A stretch of DNA of 64,000 nucleotides from Nannobrachium achirus. Its lineage: Eukaryota > Chordata > Actinopteri > Myctophiformes > Myctophidae. Below are positions 55,326 through 64,000 of this stretch, piece by piece. A program made the position numbers and the translations under genes. The notes beneath the pieces were generated by a model. It was not told the DNA's origin, did no database searches, and worked only from the letters and a program-made list of their open reading frames with translations. Position 1 is the first letter of the stretch; every line of letters begins with the position of its first letter. Location of the stretch: the NCBI GenBank assembly GCA_963921795.1, contig OY997652.1, forward strand, positions 57,314,838 through 57,378,837, written 5' to 3'.

Positions 55326-55548
55326 ATTTTTTTCCATAATATCTTTTTGTTTGTTTTAAGCAACAACAAAAATCTATATTTGCACTACATTTGACTAGGG
55401 CCTTCAAATACAGTACTTTAACTTAACAGACAGAAGGCAAGTAACCTTTTTATTTTTGAAAAAATATTTGAAGAAACTAAATGTGTACCGTCTCTTTAAA
55501 AATGAAATTTATAACGCATAGTACGACGGTGTCACGCAACAAAAAATA

Positions 55549-55616
55549 CCCAATCAACAAGCTCACACAGCGTCTGCTCGCACCACGTTGTGAGCTTGTA
55601 GATCTGCTATTTTCGG
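55549..55616. repeat. Dispersed hairpin family, copy 8
   Basis: A decayed left arm (CCAATCAACAAGCTCACA) and an intact right arm (TGTGAGCTTGTAGATCTGCT). Confidence 0.8.
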
Positions 55617-56984
55617 TAGACTGAGAAGTCGTCACGCTGGCAACGCTATACGGATTCATTTGCAGGGAGCAATATATTATAACTCTGCGGCGGGGATTTT
55701 GAGTGTCCCAAACGGATTTATTATCAATGGAATCATTCATATTTTCAAGCACCACATACTTTGGGTGGAAGAGAGCGGTTGTTGCGCTGCTGAAACAGCC
55801 GACGCCCCGACGCTGCCGTTGTTTTAACTCGTCGTCGCAGACATTCAAAGTTATTGCACTTGGGTGGGTCTTATGTGATGCACTATGGACAATTAGTGCC
55901 TCCGCATTCTCGAAGTGTTCCCTCCCGAGCATGTAACCGTGGGCGTGCTGCATAAGGCCTATTGCATTTAGCTCTCCCCTTGTCTTTTCTAAAATGTAAC
56001 CAAACTTTTTAGTGTTTCACAAGTTCAACCATTGTTCCACGGCACACACTTGCAAAGCACACAACTATCAATGACGCAATGTAGCCTACCTCCTGTCCCA
56101 GCCCCCTATAGCGGTCCATGACGTGACGTTATGAGGCTTACCCGATAACAGGCTCGACAGAGCAAAAGCTTATTGATACTCGGGTCTCGATAAATTCAGA
56201 ACCGGGTTTGTAATGGACCCGGTTTTCGGGCTCCATCCCTACTTGCTACAGTATCTGTGCAGACTAGTGCTTGCTCTGCCATCATATTAACTTACTGTAT
56301 TGTGATTTTTGCATATAAATCAGGAACAAGAAATTGTTAATATGATGGCAGAGCAAGCACTGCAAAGATTGCAAGTCTTTGTACACATTAAGGTTGCAAC
56401 CTAACTTGAATATCGTTACCGTGGATTAAATCAATCCAGTTACTGTAGCCCTTCTATTTAATCCTTTTGGGGATTTTTCATCGTTCTGCTGGACGGAGGA
56501 GCATTAGGACCATTCATTCCTTTACATTAAAACGGGCTTCACTGTAAACGTAATGATTCATAGCCGTTTGTGGGGGGTCATTTAGACGAAAATGGCGTCT
56601 TCGGGGGGTGAAACCGTAACAAAGTGAAAACCCCTTTGAAAGTGGAAAAGGTAAAAACGCTTTGTATCTTCCGCTTTCATCTAAATACCGTAAACGCAGC
56701 AAACCACTGAAAATGATAAGATGTGGGACGTCCTAATAGGGCTGTCACGATTAGGAATTTCTCCAGATGATTAATTGTCATAGAAATAATCGGCGATTGA
56801 CGAATATATCGTCTTTTTTCCCCCCTTCATTTTATGCCACTATGATAAATAGCTTTGAGCTCATACACATACTGTACCTTAATGAAGAGCAATTTAATTG
56901 CTTTTTAAACATCAGTTCAGTGGTGTAAACTGTAAATAAGTACATTTATTTGCTAACGTTAGCCCTAATTTATACCGTAGCTAT

Positions 56985-57232
56985 TTGAAAATAGCCGATC
57001 TACAAGCTCACAACAACGCGTCGCAGTGCGTTGTGAAAATAGCCGATCTACAAGCTCACCGCGCGTCGCGGTGCGTTGTGAAAATAGCCGATCTACAAGC
57101 TCACAACGCGTCGCGGTGCATTGTGAAAATAGCCGATCTACAAGCTCACAACGCGTCGCGGTGCGTTGTGAAAATAGCCAATCTACAAGCTCACAACGCG
57201 TCGCGGTGCGTTGTGAAAATAGCAGACAACTG
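56985..57232 (+). repeat. Tandem array of the dispersed hairpin half-unit
   Basis: Five to six units of about 45 bp each contain AAAATAGCCGATCTACAAGC, then TCACAACGCGTCGCGGTGCG. Only the left arm and tip are repeated, so the array alternates arms without the complementary right arm. Two frames stay open across it (KIADLQAHNASRC and ENSRSTSSQRVAV repeats) and are artefacts. Confidence 0.92.
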
Positions 57233-57933
57233 CAAAAATAGCCGACGCTGAAAATAGCGACAGTAGCCTATAACGTTTATCATGACACGATCCAACATCT
57301 ATAGCTCGTCGCCGTCTGTGTGTAATCATCATCCCCTCCATAAGCTGCAGTAAAGGCATTGACTCCAGTCCTCTGTGTTGAAACGAAACGTGAAGTGAAC
57401 GCCTTTTTCTGTATCATATCATAAGGAATAAATATAGTCCCGGGATGTGTATGGTACATGTGTCTGTTCCGACCGTCTGGAACAAACTTTTTAAGCATTT
57501 TTAGTTAGCCAGCCAGTCTGCCTGTGCTGTGTGACGGCAGTGCGTTGTGTTGACTGACTGACTGAGGAGGACCAGCATTGAGCTGGCTGCTAGGAAGTAG
57601 AACGGAACTTTGGCAGTGCGGTCATGGCGACATGCGCCACCTAGCGACCTGGCAAGCAAATTACTGACAAATTGCGTTTTCATCTAAAGACCACATAAAA
57701 ATGAAAACTAAACGGCTCTTAGCCGTTTTCCACGAAGCTCGTTTTAATGTGAAAGTCATTTTGAAAATGAATAAGGGTAATAATAACAATAATAATAATC
57801 CAGCAACAATTTCATGGACCCCTTGCAGTAACTCCGGACCCCCTAGGGGTCGTGGACCCCCCGTTGAGGACAGGGGGGTCGCACCAAATTCTGGGCCCTG
57901 GGTACAAGGATTCACTCACATTTTGTGCTTTAA

Positions 57934-58186
57934 AAAGTTGCTATATGCAGTTTTCTGCTGAGATAAGCAGGAAATTGCTTATTATTATTTTTTTTACTTT
58001 ATTATATTCAGACGGCTAACCATGCTTCCTAAAGAAATGTTGTCTCTGTGACACTTCCTGGGGCCACAATCTGCCTCCAAAACTATAATTTTCCTCTGTG
58101 AGAAGTTCTATCATTGGTCGATAGACAGATAGCCTGCCCAGTAAGCAGAGGCTGCTTATGTCAGCAGAAAACTGCTTATAGCAACT
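57934..58186. mobile_element. TTAA-flanked MITE, CAGTTTTCTGCTGA arms
   Basis: AGTTGCTATATGCAGTTTTC at the left and GAAAACTGCTTATAGCAACT at the right. TTAA lies at 57930-57933 and 58187-58190. Non-coding. Confidence 0.82.
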
Positions 58187-58194
58187 TTAACCAT

Positions 58195-58590
58195 TGAAAA
58201 ATAGCAGATGTACAAGCCCACAGCGCGGCGCCGAGTGCCACGCTGCGAGCTTGTAGATCTGTTATTTTTGAAAAATTGTGAACATTTTTCATGGGGTCTT
58301 TGAATATTTCAAATCCCTCTAAGGTTTTAGAAAAAACCTATGTTTCTATGTCAGTGGTGCTCAAACGTTTTCATGTGAAGGACCCCCAAAATGATACGTA
58401 TTTGGCCACATCTCAAAATATTTAGTTCCAGGGACCCCCCAGAAGCAAAATTGTATCTAAAAATGTTACCTTAAAAAATACCCATATTCAAAGATTTCCA
58501 CACATTTTCATGACTTAAAAAATAGCAGATCTACAAGCTCGCAGCGCGGCACTCAGTGCCGCTCTGTGAGCTTGTGGATCTGCAATTTTT
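58195..58590. repeat. Dispersed hairpins, copies 9 and 10, in GACCCCC-rich hAT-like sequence
   Basis: Hairpins lie at 58195-58272 and 58515-58590, both with AATAGCAGATSTACAAGC arms and different GC-rich tips. Between them, CAGTGGTGCTCAAACGTTTT and GGACCCCCAAAATGATACG mark a hAT-like end of the same family as 25618-26004. Confidence 0.8.
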
Positions 58591-58707
58591 CAATAGCTAA
58601 AGTATAAAATAACAATATAAAATCAAATTGGTTTAATCTCATGCTCTCAAGAGTGCTTGTTACAATAAAACACTTAAAATATCTGTAAATATTTTCTAAA
58701 TCTACAG

Positions 58708-59118
58708 CAGTGGTCCTCAACCTTTTCAGGCTGTGACCCCCTAAATAATCATATTTTAACTGGGGACCCCCCACCCTGACAAGCATTAAGAGTTGAGGCA
58801 TTACATTTTGTATAACTCGGTTATATTGTGAAAATAGCAGATCTACATGCTCACAATGCCTCGCGTTGTAGATCTGCTATTTTCACAATTTCTGCGTCTA
58901 ATATATGCCAATTTGGCCAATGTTTAATTTGTCATTTTAGAAGTTTTAAAAGGTCCTTAAATTGTCACTTTAGAAATGTGCAGATACCCTCTATACACTT
59001 AAACTTTATGTTGGTTTGTTTACTGTTGAGTGAGAAAACAGTGTTGCACATTAAGCTAATCTTCTGGAGACCCCCCAAAATAATTTGGGGACCCCCAGGC
59101 CCTGGTTGAGAACCACTG
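58708..59118. mobile_element. hAT-like element, TSD ATCTACAG/ATCAACAG
   Basis: The termini are CAGTGGTCCTCAACC and GGTTGAGAACCACTG. Flanking octamers at 58700-58707 and 59119-59126 match at seven of eight positions. A dispersed hairpin lies inside at 58826-58889. Non-coding, 411 bp. Confidence 0.88.
58826..58889. repeat. Dispersed hairpin family, copy 11
   Basis: TTGTGAAAATAGCAGATCTA with its complement. The tip is very short (CATGCTCACAATGCCTCGCG). Confidence 0.88.
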
Positions 59119-59487
59119 ATCAACAGTAATGCACTTAGCAAATTCGTTTAGCCCTTAGCAGGAGGTTACATCACAGCCAACAAAAACAACATTAAAGGCG
59201 CAATATGCAGGTTAGCAGCCTAAATTTAAATGTTTGCCAACAATGTCTGTTGTCAAACTGAAATTCAAACTGGGCTCCACCCCTCGCACTCCTACACGTC
59301 ACCCCCCACTCCTCCCCCGCTCATCGTCACACTGAAGCACCCCACCCCCCACACACGTGTGCTGTTGTTGTCCTAAACTGCGCATGCACGTACTGCACTC
59401 GGACGCGCATGGATGTGCACACGCATATATTGACTTGACTTTATTCAGCGTATCTCCGTACATTTTAACAAGCATCAACCGGAAAAA

Positions 59488-60540
59488 ATGAAGAAAGGAC
59501 AACGTTTCCCTGAAGTTGATGGACAAGACAAGAGGGACGATGAGGTATGAAATACATTAGCTACTAAACACGGTGCTGCATGGTTATCGTGTGTTTGTTA
59601 TGGTATCGTTCTTGTCTTGGAACGAACAGCTAGATAAAGTTAGATTTTTGTTAGCCAAAGCCAAAGCATAGCAGTCTATAGCCCAGCGACCGTCATGTTT
59701 CAGGCCAGGGCTACATTCAAGTACATTGTCTATAGCAGTAGCAACATGGGCGAGTCAAAGCCTTTGTCTGTCCTAAAATCTTCACTGTTTGACATACAAT
59801 ATGAGTGGACAATGTTACCAGAAACACACGAAGACTAGCCCTGAATAACCAAAACGTCTGTAATTAAGTGTACAAATGGAACCAAATGGACCCGTGATAC
59901 ACTGAGCTATGGGTGTTCTGGGGGTCTTTGCAAATAAAACATTTGATAACCAGTACTAGTATACTAGAACTCAAGTGTATTAGTAAGTGTAGCCAGGCTA
60001 TACTTTTATCGAATGACAAACAGATAACAAGCAGTAGTCAATCACCACAAAACAGATAACAAGCAGTAGTCAATCACCACTGACACAATTGAGGACTAAT
60101 ATTATCAGAAACACAACGAGTTAGCCCTGAATGACCATTCTGTAACTCAAGAGTGTACAAACGGGTCCATTTGGTACCATTTGTATCTCTGAGAACTACT
60201 AGTACTAGTTGGACTGTCAGTCATAGTAAATCAGTGTCATTCATATTCAGGATAAAACCTGTAGACTTGACATTCAGTGGGTATTATGATGACATTATAA
60301 AGGTGTGTAAAACAGAAAATCTAAAAATAAGGTCTTTGCCACAGACATATTGATGACCCCTTGTGTATGTTTTCTCTTTAGTCAGGAGATGATTCAATCC
60401 AGTCATGTCAGAGGCTGATGAAGAGGTGGAGGACTTGTGATGAAGAGCAGCGCAGATCTCCCTCCAGACTCCAGAAGACCCTCCACCATGATGTGAAGCA
60501 ACAGGAGGAGCAGTGGACGAATCTTTGCACATACTGCTAA
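59488..60540 (+). CDS. Predicted two-exon small protein (71 aa) inside the TTAA element
   Basis: Exon 1 (59488-59544) starts MKKGQRFPEVDGQDKRDDE and ends at donor GTATGA. Exon 2 (60382-60540) follows TTTTCTCTTTAG. It encodes SGDDSIQSCQRLMKRWRTCD, a basic/Gln-rich stretch and WTNLCTYC, then TAA. Both junctions are phase 0. The stop codon overlaps an AATAAA signal at 60539-60544, a compact arrangement. The product is small, charged and of unknown function. It may be a passenger gene of the element or a relic. Confidence 0.4.
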
Positions 60541-60899
60541 TAAAAAACATTGATTTTGATTTGCCTCTCATATTTTTTAAAACCTAATGAACTGGTCAAT
60601 GACGCAATCAATACATGATTGTTAAAAAAAATCCTTTATTTACATACATGACATGTACATTTTAGATGATGATGAGAGCAAAATATTTGAGGACACCTTA
60701 TTAGAATAGACATTATAGATACAATACATTATACACACAGGTCCCCGATTGACCTTTTGCAGCAAGATGTTATCAGGTTTGTTTAGACAAGTCACCGTCT
60801 ATGAAGTTATAAAGGAAATGCTATAGGCATCCTTGCCATTTTTTAGGCCATAAAAATGCAGGTAAAACTATTGTCTAGACTAAAGTTGCAGTTGCATTT

Positions 60900-61894
60900 T
60901 ACTCAACCACATTGTTATCAACCCATGGGAAAGGATTTGTTCTGCGGTGTGTCTGTCTGACCATCTGAAGAAACATGGGACAAGACCTAGAAGAGAAATA
61001 CACAATATCAAAATGCTGGTATAGTCAAAACTCAACAATTAGTTCAAATACAATGTAATCAAAATGGGTGGAAGGAAAGCATGGAGGCCTTTGATTGACA
61101 ATAACGAATGTTGCACTCAAGCAGGGTAATAGCTTCAGCAGTGTCAACTATGTTTTCAGTATTTTAGCAAAATGTGACTTGGAGGGGTGAATAAATAATA
61201 AAATGAATCGGTGTGGCAACGTTATGCAATGTGATTTGTTTGCTGAACATTTGGAAGAAATGAATGGATGTGGCGACGTTTTTATAATGATATGAGAACG
61301 TCACAAAAGAAACTAGGGAGTACGAGTATTTTATTCAATCTCATAATTGATGTGGCGAGGTTTTTATAATGTTACAATGGGCACTTGCCAAAATAAACTG
61401 GCTATGACTAGAAGGATATTTCCATGAACAATATAGCCCATTATTCGAAAGGCCAAACTAAGACTAATAGTTGTATTTATTGTTGATGTATTCACGGTGT
61501 TGGACAATGCAAGTAGCGTTACATCTGTTACAATGAAGAATAAGACGATTTGGAAAGATACAAGACAAGTTTTGAGGCTGTACAATAAGATACACTTACA
61601 CAGCCTACTTGTTGGTTTAGATTGAGCCGCGTGTACGTTTTTATTATGTGAAGAAAGAAAAAAAAAACAATACACTAGAGATAGACTTACTTCCATTCCC
61701 AAACAGCGGTGCTCTGTGTCTTCTAGCAGCGAGGCCGACCACGGTGCACTGAGGTCCGCCGCACCGTAGTCCGGTAAACGGCCAAAAAATAATAATAAAT
61801 AAAAAAGTAGTCCGGGAAACGGCGATGAAGTATATCGTGACGTGGGCTCGTGGCTATGCACGTTAGAAGTTGGTTGGAAGTGGCACCAGACCAC
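60900..61894 (-). CDS. Possible convergent two-exon small gene on the minus strand
   Basis: On the minus strand an open frame starts at 61894, reads through ADLSAPWSASLLEDTEHRCL, and reaches a donor GAATGGAA/GTAAGT near 61690. An acceptor TTTCTCTTCTAG near 60988 leads, in the same phase, to VLSHVSSDGQTDTPQNKSFP and a stop near 60925. A reversed AATAAA lies near 60637. No domain is recognised. The support is only splice consensus and frame agreement. Confidence 0.3.
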
Positions 61895-62301
61895 CAGAGT
61901 AGTGATGTCTGCTTCAAGTTGGCTTGGCTAGGCTAGGCTAGGCTAGCTGTGTTCATGTAGCTTCAGCAGTTAGCAAGGCATTAGCAACAAGTGGAGCTGT
62001 GATTGGCTAGAACGCCGCTCTCCCCCACCAGCCCCCACCGAACAAAACCACCCCTCCACATTACGTCACCAGTCTCAGTCTGCTCTGCCAAAACTTGGCT
62101 GCAGGCCAGAGACGTCCCGCGCCTCCAGGGTGTTTTATGTAACAGTGGAGAAAAGGGGAATTGCACGCTTAGGTATTTGTTTCTCTGCAAGAAAACACCA
62201 TGGCATGATTTTATAGTGTCTGTTAGGGGGGAGGGGGGGCTACATATATATGTATATATAGTTTGAATTTTAGGCTGCTAACTTGCATAGTGCATCTTTA
62301 A

Positions 62302-62739
62302 ACAGGCCTAAGTGAAGTACAAACAAAACAAAAAAAACGTCATACTGTACCTTAGGATGCATACATGAACAAAGAGGGGCTTGTAGGTGAATTCGCTGAC
62401 TTGTAGGCACTTAAACTGTTAGAACAACACGCAGAAGTTGCGTGCATATCGACGTTGTGTTTACTGTGTTGTACAATATGTCGTGTTACGTTCAAATGCG
62501 GCCGGACGGAAACGGCGTTTTGCCGATAATAGTTCCGCATTGTTCACAGGAGGGTGGGAACTGGGAACCATAGAGTTAGGTGGGAACAGCTTTAGCACTG
62601 ACTGACACAGCTGCAATTAATTACTGTCACGTACCACGCCACCTGTACTGTGTGGAACTGAAGTTTCAGATTGGCTATGAGTGTCAGGCAGTGGTTTAAG
62701 CAAAGTAACTAAGTATTTGTACTTTACTTGAGTATTGAC
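62302..62739. other. Unassigned spacer
   Basis: No gene, RNA or convincing repeat was recognised. The AAGTAACTAAGTATTTGTAC phrase near 62700 is a common low-complexity type of fish sequence. Confidence 0.4.
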
Positions 62740-63310
62740 ACAATGACACAACTCCTACAATGTTTGCCCTAACATCACATTCAGGCCGATTTTTTAAAAC
62801 ACATTTATGGACACCGCTTAATGTTGCCCTAAATTCACGCAAATCGGTATACAATATGTCTAGACTCATGTCATCAACATGGATCTGTCCCATTTAGCGC
62901 CACCTTCAGGCCGATTTTTTAAAACAAATTTATGGACACCGCTCCTACAAATGTTGCCCTAAAATCACGCAAATCGGTATACAATATGTCTAGACTCATG
63001 TCATCAACATGGATCTGTCCCATTTAGCGCCACCTTCAGGCCGATTTCTTAAAACACATTTATGGACACCGCTCCTACAAATGTTGCCCTAAATTCACGC
63101 AAATCGGTATACAATATGTCTAGACTCATGTCATCAACATGGATCTGTCCCATTTAGCGCCACCTTCAGGCGATTTTTTAAAACACATTTTTGGACACTG
63201 CTCCCACAAATTTTGCTCTAAAATCGCGCAAATCAGTACACATTCTGTCTACAGTCATGTCATCAACATGCATCTGTCCCATTTAGCACCACCATCAGGC
63301 CGATTTTTAC
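62740..63310 (-). repeat. 130-bp tandem repeat, inverted array
   Basis: The reverse complement of the monomer at 18420-18945. GTTGCCCTAAA occurs near 62823, 62953, 63083 and 63213, a 130-bp period. TAGCGCCACCTTCAGGC is present in each. Confidence 0.93.
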
Positions 63311-63349
63311 ATGCGACCTGACAGTCTCTTATCTCCCGTATGAAACCCT

Positions 63350-63790
63350 TGTTGCGACCGTCAGGTCGCAGTTACTATCAAAACCTCCACCGGCTGTCAG
63401 TCAGTCCGTCTGTCTGTCTGTCTGTCTGTCACATCACGTCACGGCACGTCACACTTTTGCCCAACTCATATCTCCGCCACCGTTGCCCCTATTCATGCCA
63501 AACTCTGCACACACACTCCTTGCCTGCCAAACAACAACCTTCAACCTCTCACATGGCCCTTTTCTAGCGCCACCTTGAGGCCGATACTTGCAAAAGACAT
63601 TTTTGGACACTGCTCCTACGAATTTTGCCCTAAAATCACGCAAATCGGTACACAGTATGTCTACACTCATGTCATCAACAAGGATATATAGCGCTACTAT
63701 TAGGCAGATTTTTTCAAACACATTTTTGGACACTGTTCCTACAGATTTTGCCCTAAAATCATGCAAAGTGGTACACATTATGTTTAGTGT
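63350..63790 (-). repeat. 130-bp family flank and further units, inverted
   Basis: AAAACCTCCACCGGCTGTC, then (TCTG)n, then CTCATATCTCCGCCACCGTTGC mirror 18040-18240 and 17763-17880. Two more diverged monomers follow at 63560-63790. Confidence 0.8.
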
Positions 63791-64000
63791 TTATTGTCAC
63801 TTTTTCAGTTTATATTCCTTCCTATGGGATCCATAGACACTCGGAAGCGACGATGACCAACACCTGATCACCCAAATACCCAGACTAAATGTGCTGCATA
63901 ACCAATGAGCAGAATAAGTCCGCCTTATAAGGTAATGGGTCCACCTTCACCATGACCAACCAAACTCACTGGTCATGGAAGGAAAACATTGGAAGGACTA

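Larger units (their letters stand above)
53940..56241. mobile_element. hAT-like element, TSD CTTGCTAC, carrying a nested element
   Basis: Termini TAGGGATGGAGC and GCTCCATCCCTA are flanked by perfect 8-bp TSDs CTTGCTAC at 53932-53939 and 56242-56249. The 2.3-kb unit includes a second hAT-like element (54275-55325) and a dispersed hairpin (55549-55616). No transposase frame is visible. Confidence 0.9.
59196..62297. mobile_element. 3.1-kb TTAA-flanked element carrying small genes
   Basis: Inverted termini (AGGCGCAATATGCAGG.. / ..CTTGCATAGTGCATCT, then GTTAGCAGCCTAAA and its complement) are about 38 bp long. They are flanked by TTAA at 59192-59195 and 62298-62301. TTAA specificity points to piggyBac-type mobilisation. 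No transposase is visible. Instead two small spliced genes seem to converge near 60540-60640. Confidence 0.8.

Noticed and set aside
56985..57251. KIADLQAHNASRC-repeat protein
   Set aside because: Translation of the tandem hairpin arms. Two frames are open equally and flanking sequence is non-coding.

Overview
The window looks like repeat-dense teleost fish nuclear DNA. The reasons are a PRY-SPRY (B30.2) exon of the type amplified in fish immune genes, a V-SINE-like tRNA-derived SINE, Penelope-like and jockey/CR1/L2-like retroelements, an L1/Tx1-type ORF1, many hAT-like and TTAA-flanked non-autonomous DNA elements, and long CA/TG microsatellites. Nothing looks bacterial or plasmid-like. I cannot name the species. 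Every alignment was made by eye, so copy numbers and ends are approximate unless I give an exact repeat or target-site duplication (TSD).

Layout. 1-3212 is a large palindromic element holding a decayed transposon protein, with a hAT-like insertion in one arm. 3701-4189 is a DNA element with a 9-bp TSD. 4330-7635 is a 65/66-bp minisatellite that ends in an inverted block. 7640-9200 holds tandem and flanking repeats. 9550-11790 holds MITEs, microsatellites and two tRNA-Glu-like units. 12295-13287 (minus) is an intact L1-type ORF1. 13410-17240 (minus) is a broken Penelope-like element, split by a LINE and facing an inverted copy of its own 3' end. Downstream of that copy, at 17651-17691, is a hammerhead-ribozyme-like motif. 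17760-19400 holds 130-bp satellite-like repeats, which recur in the opposite orientation at 62740-63790.

A segmental duplication pairs 19515-24870 with 35762-39391 plus 46425-47372. Each copy gained its own insertions. The largest is a 7.03-kb LTR element at 39392-46424 with apparently identical 563-bp LTRs and no recognisable gag or pol.

The only convincing host gene runs left to right from about 26032 to 32237. Five exons join in one frame and encode the end of a RIPK/TKL-like kinase domain, a linker, and a complete PRY-SPRY domain. Earlier kinase exons were not found. A 1,016-bp tandem duplication in its last intron copied the terminal splice acceptor and so made a decoy.

47373-64000 is again repeats: LINE tails, a 2.5-kb AT-rich array, nested hAT elements, a tandem array of a hairpin that is dispersed through the whole window, and a 3.1-kb TTAA-flanked element that appears to carry two small convergent spliced genes. 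Apart from the kinase/B30.2 gene, the contents look like transposons and their products rather than a cooperating gene cluster.
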